Notes: a model not told the origin generated them from the letters alone. DNA of 32,612 bases from Clostridiales bacterium (GCA_012519975.1 JAAYPE010000011.1:1-32612); one strand, 5' to 3'. Positions 16,781-26,103 are shown, counted from the first letter of the stretch. Numbers and translations: made by a program.

Positions 16781-17522
16781 CTTCACTCCCATAAAAAACC
16801 TTGTTAAGATAAAGTCCATAAGGTGATACAGTAACACCTGCACGGGTACGCTCTTTGCTTAAAATTATATCTTTTACACTGCCCTGTTCTATTCTACCTT
16901 GGGCAATTCCTAGCAATGTGCCTACCATTATACGAACCATATTATATAAAAAACCATCTGCCTCGACTGTGAATGTTACCATATCGCCACACCGCTCTAC
17001 CGATGCATTTTTAACAGTTCTAACAGTTTCCTCAACATCGCTTTTTTTACCACAAAAACCTTTATAGTCATATGTTCCTATAAAATCTTTTGCTTGCTTG
17101 TCAAGCATTTTAGCATCTAGCAAATATTTGTAATGCAAAGTGTATCCATATAAAAAAGGGTCCCTAACTTTTGCATTATAAATTTTATAAACATATTCTT
17201 TGCTTGTGCAACTATATCGCGCGTGAAAATTCTGTGGCATTTCACGGCAGTCTAGCACAACTATATCATAAGGTAAATTTGCATTAAGTGCTAGTGCAAA
17301 TTTTTCGCACGGTATTATATTTTTTGTAATAACGCCACAACAATAAAAATTTGCGTGAACGCCTGAATCAGTCCTGCTACAACCAATCACAGGCTCCCTT
17401 TTTTTAAGTACTTTTTCAATGCCATCTTGGAGTATTTGTTGAACTGTGATTGCATTGTTTTGTACTTGCCACCCGTGATAATTTCTTCCGTCAAATTTTA
17501 AAGTTAAAAGTAAATTTCTCAT
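16755..17522 (-). CDS. truA: tRNA pseudouridine(38-40) synthase TruA
   Basis: TruA isomerises uridines 38-40 in the tRNA anticodon arm. The catalytic Asp52 sits in the conserved GCSRTDSGVHA. Other family features are LTLKFDGRNYHGWQVQ at the N-terminus, FHARYSCTSKEYVYKI and FLYNMVRIMVGTLLGIAQG. The 255-residue length is normal. It follows ecfT by 12 bp. The ecfA1-ecfA2-ecfT-truA order is common in Firmicutes, usually within the ribosomal protein region, which is not seen here. Confidence 0.96.
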   Translation of the reverse strand: MRNLLLTLKFDGRNYHGWQVQNNAITVQQILQDGIEKVLKKREPVIGCSRTDSGVHANFYCCGVITKNIIPCEKFALALNANLPYDIVVLDCREMPQNFHARYSCTSKEYVYKIYNAKVRDPFLYGYTLHYKYLLDAKMLDKQAKDFIGTYDYKGFCGKKSDVEETVRTVKNASVERCGDMVTFTVEADGFLYNMVRIMVGTLLGIAQGRIEQGSVKDIILSKERTRAGVTVSPYGLYLNKVFYGSEDGAKENNK

Positions 17523-17534
17523 AATCTTACCTAA

Positions 17535-18350
17535 TTAAAGCAAATGTGTAAAATTCATATTAAGCATTATAACTGCAACACACATTGCCACAATAAAAAA
17601 CAATGCAACAAAATCAACTTTTGTAAGTTTCATTTGTTTCATCCTTGTTCTGCCCTCTCCACCGTTATAACAACGACATTCCATTGCAAATGCAAGCTCG
17701 TATGCTCTTCTAAAAGATGTTATAAACAAAGGAATAAAAATCGGTACTAAAGCCTTTGAGCGTTGAATAAGTCCACCAGAGTCAAGGTCTGCACCCCTAG
17801 CTTTTTGTGCATTTGTAATTTTTTCAAACTCTTCGATTAGAGTCGGTATAAATCTTAGTGCAATTGTCATCATCATTGCTACCGTGTGAACACTATTTTT
17901 CATAAATTCAAGTGGTGACAGCAATCGCTCAAGCCCGTCTGTTATCATCGTTGGTGATGTTGTATAGGTAAGAAGTGAGCTTGCAATTATAAGACAGATA
18001 ATTCTAATCGCCATAAAAATTGCAATATAAACTCCACCTGATGTAATTTTTAAAAACTTGTATTCAAACCAAGTTTCGCCCTTGTCTGTGTAAAATATGT
18101 TTAAAATAGCTGTAAAAACAATGATAAAAAGAATCGGTTTGACCCCACGCAATATAACTTTTATTGAAATTTTTGAGCTTGCCACCATAATTGCAAGCAT
18201 AAGAACCATAACCCCTAACGCATAGAAGTTTTTGCACAAAAATATTATTATTATAAAAGCAAAGGTAAGGACTATCTTCATCCTAGGGTCTATTTTGTGC
18301 AAAATAGAATTGCCAGGAAAGTATTGCCCTATGGTTATATCACTTATCAT
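17535..18350 (-). CDS. ecfT: Energy-coupling factor transporter transmembrane protein EcfT
   Basis: EcfT joins the EcfA1-EcfA2 ATPases to exchangeable substrate-binding S proteins that import vitamins and trace nutrients. The 271-residue protein has about five membrane helices. The first coupling-helix motif ARG is seen in NAQKARGADLDSGG. The second reads AMECRCYNGGEGRTRM, where many homologues have A-R-G or A-R-C, so the first position is Cys. AGGAG precedes the ATG. No S component is encoded in this window, so the module is probably shared by S proteins encoded elsewhere (group II ECF). Confidence 0.94.
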   Translation of the reverse strand: MISDITIGQYFPGNSILHKIDPRMKIVLTFAFIIIIFLCKNFYALGVMVLMLAIMVASSKISIKVILRGVKPILFIIVFTAILNIFYTDKGETWFEYKFLKITSGGVYIAIFMAIRIICLIIASSLLTYTTSPTMITDGLERLLSPLEFMKNSVHTVAMMMTIALRFIPTLIEEFEKITNAQKARGADLDSGGLIQRSKALVPIFIPLFITSFRRAYELAFAMECRCYNGGEGRTRMKQMKLTKVDFVALFFIVAMCVAVIMLNMNFTHLL

Positions 18351-18362
18351 ATTTATCTCCTG

Positions 18363-19217
18363 CTATGCTTTTTTAAAAAGTTTGGCAAGCTCTAGCTTAC
18401 CTTGATTTACTGTATAAATATTGGGGTTTACATTTACACCACATTTTGCAAGGCTTGTAAAAACTCTTGTAATTTGTGGAACATCAAGACCCATTTTTAT
18501 TATTTCATCACTTCTTGAATAAATCTCATCTACAGTTCCATACATTGCAACTTTTGACTCATTCATAACTAACACCTTTGTTGCCATTTTTGCTACATCT
18601 TCCATACTGTGCGATACGACAAGGACCGTGCTGCCGGTGTCCTGCCTATACTCTTTTATCATACCCAGTATTGTGTCTCTCCCCTTAGGGTCAAGCCCTG
18701 ATGTTGGCTCGTCCAGTATCAAAACTTTTGGTTCCATTGCCATAACACCTGCAATTGCAGCCCTTCGTTTTTCTCCACCAGATAAATAAAACGGCGATTT
18801 GTCTAGGTGTTCTTCCTTTAAGCCCACAAAAGAGGCTGCCATTCTAACTTTTTTGTCTATCTCGTCTTCTGATAGTCCCATATTTTTAGGCCCAAACGAT
18901 ATATCTTTATAAACTGTTTCTTCAAACAGCTGGTATTCAGGGTATTGAAAGCAAAGCCCCACTTTAAAACGCACATCACGAACGGTTTGCTTGCTTTCCC
19001 ATATGTCTAAACCATCAACAAAAATCTTGCCCGATGTTGGCTTTAAAAGCCCGTTAAGATGCTGAACCAAAGTGCTTTTTCCTGAGCCCGTATGGCCGAT
19101 TATACCAACGAGTTCACCTTGCTCTATTTCTAAATTAACATCTCTTATTGCTGCAATTTCAAATGGAGTGCCTGTGCTATAAAGGTATGATAAATCCTGT
19201 GTTTTTACAATAGGCAT
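18363..19217 (-). CDS. ecfA2: Energy-coupling factor transporter ATPase EcfA2
   Basis: ATPase half of the ECF transporter. I start it at ATG 19217: its A overlaps the last base of the ecfA1 stop (TAATG), and GGAGG lies ten bases upstream. The in-frame GTG at 19223 is too close to that site. In 284 residues it has Walker A GHTGSGKS (41-48), a Q-loop in LCFQYPEYQLF, the signature LSGGEKRRAAIAG and Walker B VLILDEPTSGLDP. The YPEYQLF element is typical of A2. Translationally coupled to ecfA1. Confidence 0.95.
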   Translation of the reverse strand: MPIVKTQDLSYLYSTGTPFEIAAIRDVNLEIEQGELVGIIGHTGSGKSTLVQHLNGLLKPTSGKIFVDGLDIWESKQTVRDVRFKVGLCFQYPEYQLFEETVYKDISFGPKNMGLSEDEIDKKVRMAASFVGLKEEHLDKSPFYLSGGEKRRAAIAGVMAMEPKVLILDEPTSGLDPKGRDTILGMIKEYRQDTGSTVLVVSHSMEDVAKMATKVLVMNESKVAMYGTVDEIYSRSDEIIKMGLDVPQITRVFTSLAKCGVNVNPNIYTVNQGKLELAKLFKKA

Positions 19218-20071
19218 TAACACTGCACCTCCAGCACTTTTAATATTGCATCTACAAAGTCTTGCGTTTTTAAAATGTTTTTTGGTACATCTATTCCCAT
19301 ATTTGAAAGGTATTGTGCAATCTCTGTTACCTGTGGCACATCAAGTCCAACCGAACGTAATAACTCTATATTTTCAAAAACTTTTTGAGCAGTTCCGTCC
19401 AGGATAACTTTTGCATTATCCATTACAACCACTCTGTCCGCCGTTACCGCTTCATCCATAAAATGTGTAATAAAAACTACTGTCATTCCAAGTTCTTTAT
19501 TGAGCATTCGCACGGTTTCCATTACCTCTTGTCTGCCTCGTGGGTCAAGCATAGCTGTAGCTTCGTCTAAAACGATACATTCTGGTTGCATTGCTATAAT
19601 TCCTGCAATTGCCACCCTTTGCTTTTGCCCACCTGAAAGCTTGTGCGGTTCGTGGAGCCTATAGTCATACATTCCAACCGTTTTTAACGCATCATCAACC
19701 CTTTTGCGAATTTCTAAAGGCTCTATGCCTAAGTTTTCAGGCCCAAAAGCTACATCCTCTTCTACGATTGTAGCTACAATTTGGTTATCAGGGTTTTGAA
19801 AAACCATTCCTACAGTTTGGCGGATATTAAATTTTTCCTCTTCATTTGCTGTATCCATTCCATTTATCAAGACCCTCCCTTTTTCGGGAAGCAGTATTGC
19901 ATTTGTAAGCTTTGCAAGAGTAGATTTTCCCGAACCGTTATGACCTAAAACTGCAACAAAATCTCCACGATTTATTTCTAGATTTAGTCCACTAATTGCC
20001 AACGGTTCAGATAAATCTGAGTTGCCCTCATATCTAAAATCCACATTCTCAAACTTTATAATAGTATCCAT
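19217..20071 (-). CDS. ecfA1: Energy-coupling factor transporter ATPase EcfA1
   Basis: First ATPase of the ECF module, 284 residues. Walker A GHNGSGKS is at 43-50, the Q-loop is in MVFQNPDNQIVATIVEEDVAFG, the signature is LSGGQKQRVAIAG, and Walker B is CIVLDEATAMLDP followed by the switch His in VVFITHFMDEA. FQNPDNQ is the EcfA1 hallmark. It lies 21 bp after the methyltransferase gene and overlaps ecfA2 at TAATG. Confidence 0.95.
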   Translation of the reverse strand: MDTIIKFENVDFRYEGNSDLSEPLAISGLNLEINRGDFVAVLGHNGSGKSTLAKLTNAILLPEKGRVLINGMDTANEEEKFNIRQTVGMVFQNPDNQIVATIVEEDVAFGPENLGIEPLEIRKRVDDALKTVGMYDYRLHEPHKLSGGQKQRVAIAGIIAMQPECIVLDEATAMLDPRGRQEVMETVRMLNKELGMTVVFITHFMDEAVTADRVVVMDNAKVILDGTAQKVFENIELLRSVGLDVPQVTEIAQYLSNMGIDVPKNILKTQDFVDAILKVLEVQC

Positions 20072-20092
20072 TTTAAATTCCTTTAAAAAAGT

Positions 20093-20959
20093 TTAGTTTG
20101 CTGTCCATATTGCTGAAGCACCACAAGGTAAAACAAGGCCCGTTTGTGTAGCTTTAAGCCCTATTTCGTCTGATGTTACTTTGCCACCAAACCTCGGTGT
20201 TATTATTGAGCCTACTATATAATTCATTACTGCTGGTGAAAGCCCTGTCGTGTAAGAATTTACAAGAAACATAAGTGGGTCATCACTTAAAACTTTTGAG
20301 CAAAGCTTTACAAAATCATAAACCTTTTCCTCAAGCTTCCAAACCTCTCCACCCGGACCTCTGCCGTATGACGGTGGATCCATAATTATTACATCATACT
20401 TGTTGCCACGCCTAATTTCCCGCTCAACAAATTTTACACAGTCATCAATAATCCATCTGACGCTTTTGTCTGCCAAATCGCTAATTTGCGCATTCTCTTT
20501 TGCGTATGCTACCATTCCTTTAGAGGCGTCAACATGAACTACTTGTGCGTTTTGTGCAAGTCCTGCAAGAGTTGCACCACCAGTGTAAGCAAAAAGATTT
20601 AACACTTTTACAGGTCTTTGAGCTTTTTCTATAACACTTCTTGTAAAGTCCCAGTTAACTGCTTGCTCTGGAAAAAGACCGGTATGTTTAAATCCCATTG
20701 GTTTTATTTTAAAGCTTAAATCTTTATATTTTATACTCCACTCTTCAGGAAAATTGTTAAACACTTCCCAAGAACCACCACCCGAGTTTGAACGGCTATA
20801 TCGTGCGTCTGCCTTTTTCCAAAGCGGGTTTGTTTTTGGAGTTTTCCAAATAACTTGTGGGTCTGGTCTTATAAGTGTAACATTGCCCCATCTCTCTAAC
20901 CGTTCCCCGTTTGAGCAGTCAATTAATTCATAATCTTCCCAGCAGTTTGAAACTCGCAT
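20093..20959 (-). CDS. Class I SAM-dependent methyltransferase, RlmI/RlmK-like, without PUA domain
   Basis: Probable RNA methyltransferase of 288 residues. The SAM site is LNLFAYTGGAT (120-130) with acidic D144 in VHVDASKGM and IDDCVKFV near 171-178. The catalytic-region motif MDPPSYGRG is at 193-201. The upstream HTGLFPEQ stretch is shared with the COG1092 group (RlmI and the RlmK half of RlmKL). Unlike RlmI it has no N-terminal PUA domain, only about 85 residues of beta-rich sequence. The methylated target cannot be deduced. It starts one base after the glmM stop, so translation is probably coupled. Confidence 0.82.
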   Translation of the reverse strand: MRVSNCWEDYELIDCSNGERLERWGNVTLIRPDPQVIWKTPKTNPLWKKADARYSRSNSGGGSWEVFNNFPEEWSIKYKDLSFKIKPMGFKHTGLFPEQAVNWDFTRSVIEKAQRPVKVLNLFAYTGGATLAGLAQNAQVVHVDASKGMVAYAKENAQISDLADKSVRWIIDDCVKFVEREIRRGNKYDVIIMDPPSYGRGPGGEVWKLEEKVYDFVKLCSKVLSDDPLMFLVNSYTTGLSPAVMNYIVGSIITPRFGGKVTSDEIGLKATQTGLVLPCGASAIWTAN

Positions 20960-20960
20960 A

Positions 20961-22310
20961 CTATATTAACCTTTCCTTAACAACTTGTGCAATTTCTCTT
21001 CCAAGCGTATCAATCTGCTTTAAGTCTTTTCCTTCAAGCATAACTCTAACTAGTGGCTCAGTGCCAGAAACTCGAACAAGCACTCTTCCATCCTCGCCTA
21101 GCTCCTGTTCTGCTTTTTTAATTGCTATTTTAATGTCTTCATCATCTTCAAAGCGTACTTTTCCAAATTTTGAAACCTTAACATTTATCAAAACTTGTGG
21201 GAAAACATCCATACAAGACGCAAGTTCACTTAGTTTTTTATCTGTTCTTTTCATTGCTCTCAAAAGCTGAACAGCTGTGAGTTGACCATCACCGGTTGTT
21301 GAATGTTCAAGAAAAATTACATGGCCTGACTGCTCTCCACCGATTGTATATCCTTGTTTTTGCATTTCTTCAAGAACATATCTATCGCCAACTTTTGTCT
21401 TTTTACATTCAATTCCATTTTCCTGTGCAAACTTAAAAAATCCCATATTACTCATAACTGTAACAACAGCTGTGTCATCTTTTAGTTTTCCTGTCTCTTT
21501 CATATCCTTTGCGCAAATTGCAATTATTTTGTCACCATCAACTACCTCGCCATTTTCATCAACGGCTATTAGTCTGTCTGCGTCACCATCAAAAGCAAAG
21601 CCTACATCGCACTTGTTTTCTTTTACAAACTCTTGCAAACTCTCAACATATGTAGAGCCACATTTTTCGTTTATATTAAGTCCATCTGGCTGTGCGCTAA
21701 TAATATGACACTTTGCACCAAGGCTTTCAAAAAGCTTTTGTGCAGTAGCACTAGCAGACCCATTAGCACAGTCAAGAGCAATGTTCAAGTCATTATATCT
21801 ATACTCTGATGTGCTTAAAATATGGTTTATATAATCCTCAATTGCGGTGTTAGACCTTTTAATTCGCCCAACATCACAACCTATTTTTATTGGTGGAATT
21901 GCAGTTTCATCAAGAATTATTGATTCTATTTTTTCTTCAATCTCATCTGCAAGCTTGTATCCGTCTGATTTAAAAATTTTGATACCATTATACTCACAAG
22001 GGTTATGGGAAGCAGAAAGCATTATTCCTGCATCATAACCATACTCCTTTACCAAATAAGCAACGGCAGGTGTTGGCACAACTCCAAGCACCAACACATC
22101 AGCGCCAACAGAGCAAAGCCCCGCACTAATTGATGCTTTTAACATATCTGAAGAAATTCTTGTATCTGCTCCTATAAGTACTTTTGGTCTTTTGTGCTCA
22201 TCATCAATTAGGACCATTGCAGCCGCTCTTCCAATTTTCATTGCAAGCTCACAAGTAATCTCTTTGTTTGCAATGCCTCTTGCACCATCTGTTCCAAAAA
22301 GTCTTCCCAT
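20961..22310 (-). CDS. glmM: Phosphoglucosamine mutase GlmM
   Basis: GlmM converts glucosamine-6-phosphate to glucosamine-1-phosphate for UDP-GlcNAc and cell-wall synthesis. The N-terminus MGRLFGTDGARG is diagnostic. The phosphoserine is Ser101 in SASHNP, the metal loop DGDADR is at 241-246, and the sugar loop GGEQSGHVIF and phosphate loop RVSGTEPLVRVM are intact. Its 449 residues are typical. AGGAG lies eight bases before the ATG. It lies 20 bp after ruvB. I saw no glmS-type ribozyme, and none is expected for glmM. Confidence 0.97.
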   Translation of the reverse strand: MGRLFGTDGARGIANKEITCELAMKIGRAAAMVLIDDEHKRPKVLIGADTRISSDMLKASISAGLCSVGADVLVLGVVPTPAVAYLVKEYGYDAGIMLSASHNPCEYNGIKIFKSDGYKLADEIEEKIESIILDETAIPPIKIGCDVGRIKRSNTAIEDYINHILSTSEYRYNDLNIALDCANGSASATAQKLFESLGAKCHIISAQPDGLNINEKCGSTYVESLQEFVKENKCDVGFAFDGDADRLIAVDENGEVVDGDKIIAICAKDMKETGKLKDDTAVVTVMSNMGFFKFAQENGIECKKTKVGDRYVLEEMQKQGYTIGGEQSGHVIFLEHSTTGDGQLTAVQLLRAMKRTDKKLSELASCMDVFPQVLINVKVSKFGKVRFEDDEDIKIAIKKAEQELGEDGRVLVRVSGTEPLVRVMLEGKDLKQIDTLGREIAQVVKERLI

Positions 22311-22330
22311 ATATATTTCTCCTAAACTCT

Positions 22331-23350
22331 TTATTTTTCTTGAAATTCTATTCCAAGGTGCTTGTAACCTGCTGGGGTTACAACTCTTCCACGGGGTGTT
22401 CTGCTTAAAAACCCAAGTTGCATAAGATACGGCTCATATACATCCTCAATCGTAATTGATTCCTCGCCAATCGCTGCCGCAATTGTTTCAAGACCTACGG
22501 GCCCCCCGTTATAATTCTTTATCATAGAAGTTAACAACAATCTATCAATATTGTCAAGACCTAGCGGGTCAATTTCCATTCTGCCAAGAGCTATTTTCGC
22601 ATTATCTTCTGTTATTACTCCATTGCCAATAACCTGCGCAAAATCCCTTGAGCGTTTTAGAAGCCTATTAGCTATTCTAGGCGTTCCCCTTGAGCGTGCT
22701 GCTATTTCAAACGCTCCATTTGGCTCTATGCCTATTCCAAGAATGTCCGCACTTCTTGTCACTATTCTGCCAAGCTCCTCTGGCGTATACAGCTCCAGCC
22801 TTAGAATTACTCCGAACCTATCTCTTAGCGGAGCGGTTAGTTGACCTGCACGAGTTGTGGCACCCACTAATGTAAAATTTGGCAAGTCAATTCTTATCGA
22901 CCTTGCAGACGGTCCTTTTCCTATTATTATATCAAGGGCGCTATCCTCCATTGCTGGATACAACACTTCTTCTACACTTTTTGATAGCCTGTGTATTTCA
23001 TCAATAAACAAAACATCGCCATCTGATAAATTTGTAAGTAGCGCTGCCAAATCCCCTGGCTTTTCGATTGCGGGGCCTGATGTTATTCTTACATTGACGC
23101 CCATTTCATTTGCTATAATCCCTGCAAGCGTTGTTTTTCCAAGACCTGGTGGACCATATAACAAAACATGGTCTAGAGTTTCTCCTCGCCCTTTTGCAGC
23201 CTCAATATATATATTCAAATTTTCCTTTGCTTTTTCTTGCCCTATATATTCGTTTAGAGTTCGTGGACGCAAGGATGTTTCTATATCTGAATCTTCTGAT
23301 AAATATTCAGGAGCAATTATGCGATTTTCAAAATCCATATCGTGTTCCAT
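22331..23350 (-). CDS. ruvB: Holliday junction branch-migration ATPase RuvB
   Basis: Motor of the RuvAB complex that moves Holliday junctions. In 339 residues it has Walker A GPPGLGKT (66-73), Walker [12 protein letters not shown], sensor [13 protein letters not shown] followed by APLRDRFG with the arginine finger, and the C-terminal winged helix ending in [25 protein letters not shown] precedes the ATG. Third gene of ruvC-ruvA-ruvB, 11 bp after ruvA. Confidence 0.98.
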   Translation of the reverse strand: MEHDMDFENRIIAPEYLSEDSDIETSLRPRTLNEYIGQEKAKENLNIYIEAAKGRGETLDHVLLYGPPGLGKTTLAGIIANEMGVNVRITSGPAIEKPGDLAALLTNLSDGDVLFIDEIHRLSKSVEEVLYPAMEDSALDIIIGKGPSARSIRIDLPNFTLVGATTRAGQLTAPLRDRFGVILRLELYTPEELGRIVTRSADILGIGIEPNGAFEIAARSRGTPRIANRLLKRSRDFAQVIGNGVITEDNAKIALGRMEIDPLGLDNIDRLLLTSMIKNYNGGPVGLETIAAAIGEESITIEDVYEPYLMQLGFLSRTPRGRVVTPAGYKHLGIEFQEK

Positions 23351-23361
23351 TTATATCCCCT

Positions 23362-23967
23362 TTACTGATTTGCAAGTTCCTTTAAAGCAAGCTTTATCAT
23401 TTCCTCTACTGAAAGAGTTGAGTCTAGCTTTCCAACCGACATTGCAGCCTGTGACGGCGAATACCCTAGCATTACAAGAGCCTCTGACGCTTGAGCTGCG
23501 TTGCCCCCAGACACAACATTACCAACATTTTCGATTTGTGCTGTATCTATATTCTCACCAATTCCTGCTACAAGTTTATCCTTTAGCTCTAATATAATTC
23601 TTTGTGCAAGCTTTGGCCCAATTCCCGGTGCTTTAGTAATTGCTTTTGTATCCTTTGCAGCGATTGCCAGCGCCAACTCTTGTGGCTCAAGCACTGAGAG
23701 GATTGCAAGGGCCGCTTTAGGCCCAATGCCTGAAACGGTAATTAACATTTTAAAGCAATCAAGCTCTGCTTTATCATAAAATCCAAACAAGTCCATTGAA
23801 TCATCTCTAACGCTTAGGTGTGTGAAAAGTGATACCTTGCTACCATTTGGACCAATTTTTTTAAGTGTATTCATAGTTGCACTGCAAGAAAAAGCAACTC
23901 CTCCACAATCAATCGCAACAATTGTTGTATCTGAATATACTAGTGTTCCTGTCAGACTATAAAACAT
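23362..23967 (-). CDS. ruvA: Holliday junction DNA-binding protein RuvA
   Basis: RuvA tetramers hold the Holliday junction and load RuvB. The 201 residues show the N-terminal OB fold starting MFYSLTGTLVY, two helix-hairpin-helix motifs (LITVSGIGPKAALAIL and KAPGIGPKLAQRIILELKDKL), a flexible linker and the RuvB-binding C-terminal domain ALVMLGYSPSQA. GGAGAG precedes the ATG. It lies 17 bp after ruvC. Confidence 0.97.
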   Translation of the reverse strand: MFYSLTGTLVYSDTTIVAIDCGGVAFSCSATMNTLKKIGPNGSKVSLFTHLSVRDDSMDLFGFYDKAELDCFKMLITVSGIGPKAALAILSVLEPQELALAIAAKDTKAITKAPGIGPKLAQRIILELKDKLVAGIGENIDTAQIENVGNVVSGGNAAQASEALVMLGYSPSQAAMSVGKLDSTLSVEEMIKLALKELANQ

Positions 23968-23984
23968 AAATCAATTCTCTCCAT

Positions 23985-24485
23985 TTATTTATATTTGCTA
24001 AGCTTACCCATAAGTGAACCGCTTGTGTGAGCGTGGCAAATCGCCATTGCTAGTGCGTCGGCCGTATCATCAGGCTTTGGAATTTTATCAAGCTTTAAGA
24101 TAACTCTTGTCATTTCTTGAACTTGCTTTTTTTCTGCTCTACCATATCCAACAACACTTTGTTTTACCTGCAAAGGTGTGTATTCTGCAATCTCCAAATT
24201 ATGTTTTTGTGCTGCAAGCATTATAACCCCTCTTGCCTGACTTACATCTATTACTGTTTTTGCATTGGTGTTATAAAACAACTTTTCAATAGACATAGCC
24301 TGAACCTGTGTGCGCTGCATAATTTCAGAAAGCTCGTCGTATATACATTCAATTCTTCTATTAAACGGCATTTTTGCCGGCGTGGTAACCGCCCCATACT
24401 CCACCACTGAAAATCTATTAGCCTCATAATTTATTACACCATAACCAACAATTGCATAGCCTGGATCAATTCCTAAAATAAGCAT
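23985..24485 (-). CDS. ruvC: Holliday junction resolvase RuvC
   Basis: Endonuclease that cuts Holliday junctions symmetrically. All four catalytic acids are present: D7 (ILGIDPGYA), E67 (SIEKLF), D140 and D143 (KPDDTADALA). These match E. coli D7, E66, D138 and D141. The length of 166 is normal. It is first in the leftward ruvC-ruvA-ruvB-glmM run, with a strong promoter about 75 bp upstream. Confidence 0.97.
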   Translation of the reverse strand: MLILGIDPGYAIVGYGVINYEANRFSVVEYGAVTTPAKMPFNRRIECIYDELSEIMQRTQVQAMSIEKLFYNTNAKTVIDVSQARGVIMLAAQKHNLEIAEYTPLQVKQSVVGYGRAEKKQVQEMTRVILKLDKIPKPDDTADALAMAICHAHTSGSLMGKLSKYK

Positions 24486-24560
24486 TTAAAATTCCTTTTT
24501 AGTTTTAATTTTTGTTTATAAATTTAAAATTGTATATTTTACCATATTACAATTCGAGAT

Positions 24561-24589
24561 ATTATAACATATATCCCATCCTTATTCAA
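24561..24589 (-). promoter_or_regulatory. Sigma-A promoter of the ruvC operon
   Basis: On the minus strand TTGAAT (plus 24584-24589), a 17-bp spacer, then a perfect TATAAT (plus 24561-24566) with a TGn extension. The start point would be near 24554, about 70 nt before the ruvC ATG. I saw no SOS (LexA/DinR) box beside it. Confidence 0.8.
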
Positions 24590-24601
24590 TAAAAGCGATA
24601 T

Positions 24602-24634
24602 AAAAAAGAGCCACACAAAAATGTATGACTCTTT
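24602..24634 (-). terminator. Rho-independent terminator after the esterase gene
   Basis: On the minus strand AAAGAGTCATACAT pairs (with mismatches) with GTGTGGCTCTTT, followed by a T-run (A-run at plus 24602-24607). It separates the esterase gene from the ruvC promoter. Confidence 0.8.
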
Positions 24635-24676
24635 GACTATTTTTTTGAATTTTATGTATAACAAATATGTTTGAAA

Positions 24677-25660
24677 TCAGCCAGTTTTAAGGTTGTGTAC
24701 TTGCTTTTTCATTGGCACTACTTCTTTTTTAGCTGACTTGCTCTCCATTGCTACTGTTTCTCTGATAAATTCAGAAGATGCTTTTAGGCATTTTTTTGCC
24801 TCAACAGTAAATGCTAGAAGCATAAAGTCGTGGAAACTATTTGGAAAATGCTTGCCACGGTATGTAACATAGTCAACACCGTGTTTTATAAACTGTTCTT
24901 CCATCTTTTTTTCTTCTCCCCTTGTCATAATGTCAACCGCACCAGAAACAAGGAAAGTTCTTGGCATTTTTTCATTAATATATGGGAGAGGACTTACATA
25001 TTTAAAGTAAGGAGATTGTCTAACATCTTTTACGCCTAAAAACTCTTGCATCATACTACGGCAAACAGGCACCTTATCCATTGGCAAGCCGTTCCACTTA
25101 TCAAGGTCATAAAGCCCACAATAAAGCATTGCACCTTTAATTTTAATGCTAGTTGGTCTAACACCTAAAGCTTGTGCATACTCTGGTGAACACTGACAAG
25201 CTGCAACAACAGATGCCATATGCGCTCCTGCTGAGTCGCCCGAAATAAACACATTGTCAAGGTCAAGATTATATTTGTCTGCATTTTCTTCAAGCCATTT
25301 AAAAGCTTCAAAATGAGTTTGAATTTGGTATGGGAACCTATATTTAGGTGGCAAACCATAGTTAATGTTCATTACAAACACACCATCGTCTGCAATCTGA
25401 AGGCAAAATCCTGTACTATTTTTCTTATCTCCGATTAACCATCCACCACCGTGGATATTTACAAGCACTGGATATTTGTCATAAACTTTATTTGTTTCTG
25501 AATAGTGAAGGTCGCATTTCAAAAGTTCGGGATTACTGTCACTAAAGCAAACATCAAGCTCATCCGTTACGCTTGGATAGTTTAGCTCATTGCACCACTT
25601 ATACTTTGCAAAATTGTCAAAATTAAAGATGCCACCCAAAAGTGTTGATTCCAAAGACAT
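24677..25660 (-). CDS. Alpha/beta-hydrolase esterase/lipase of the HSL type
   Basis: Probable cytosolic carboxylesterase of 327 residues; no signal peptide is seen. The oxyanion motif HGGG is at 70-73 and the nucleophile Ser143 lies in GDSAG. Asp243 (SGAVDIMT) and His277 (NSFHDF) complete the triad with usual spacing. The last 30 residues are Lys-rich and lie beyond the fold. GGAGG precedes the ATG, and a consensus promoter and a terminator make it monocistronic. It diverges from the GlpA-like gene across 546 bp. The substrate (acyl ester, acetylated sugar or glycerolipid) cannot be inferred. Confidence 0.85.
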   Translation of the reverse strand: MSLESTLLGGIFNFDNFAKYKWCNELNYPSVTDELDVCFSDSNPELLKCDLHYSETNKVYDKYPVLVNIHGGGWLIGDKKNSTGFCLQIADDGVFVMNINYGLPPKYRFPYQIQTHFEAFKWLEENADKYNLDLDNVFISGDSAGAHMASVVAACQCSPEYAQALGVRPTSIKIKGAMLYCGLYDLDKWNGLPMDKVPVCRSMMQEFLGVKDVRQSPYFKYVSPLPYINEKMPRTFLVSGAVDIMTRGEEKKMEEQFIKHGVDYVTYRGKHFPNSFHDFMLLAFTVEAKKCLKASSEFIRETVAMESKSAKKEVVPMKKQVHNLKTG

Positions 25661-25696
25661 TTACATTACCTCCAAAAATTAATTCTTCCACTTATT

Positions 25697-25725
25697 ATTT
25701 TAGATTTGTTTCACACTAAAGTCAA
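25697..25725 (-). promoter_or_regulatory. Sigma-A promoter of the esterase gene
   Basis: On the minus strand TTGACT (plus 25720-25725) and TAAAAT (plus 25697-25702) are exactly 17 bp apart. The start point would be near 25690, about 30 nt before the ATG. Confidence 0.75.
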
Positions 25726-25950
25726 TATTAATTTTACGATTTGTAAGATTAATGAAATTCTACTATGTAATATTTGTGCAAAATACACAAAATATTTTAA
25801 TTTCTTTTATTTAACATTCAATTATAATCGAGTTTTTTCTACTTTTTTAGTGCTTTATTATATATAAATGAACATTTTATTATATAATTCTGTTATTCAA
25901 TTTTTATGTGCATTTTTCGTGAAAAAATACAATAAATTCTAATATTTTTT

Positions 25951-25970
25951 AGTGTTAAACATTTAACACT
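25951..25970. repeat. 20-bp palindrome (9-bp arms), operator-like
   Basis: AGTGTTAAA (25951-25959) and its exact reverse complement TTTAACACT (25962-25970) flank two bases. It lies about 150 bp upstream of the GlpA-like promoter and 225 bp upstream of the esterase promoter. No T-run follows on either strand, so it looks more like a dimeric repressor site than a terminator. Confidence 0.6.
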
Positions 25971-26103
25971 GCACAATATGTTGTCCGAACGACCGCGTAT
26001 TTTGTTCTTCTTTGCTAAAAATCAAACAATAGTTTTGTAACTAATAATCAAAAACAAATCTTTTTATTATACTTTATCCGTATATTTTCATAAACCTTTT
26101 TCT

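Noticed and set aside
22857..23597. 246-codon plus-strand frame
   Set aside because: Antisense to ruvB and ruvA, which have full domain support. No ribosome site and no known fold.
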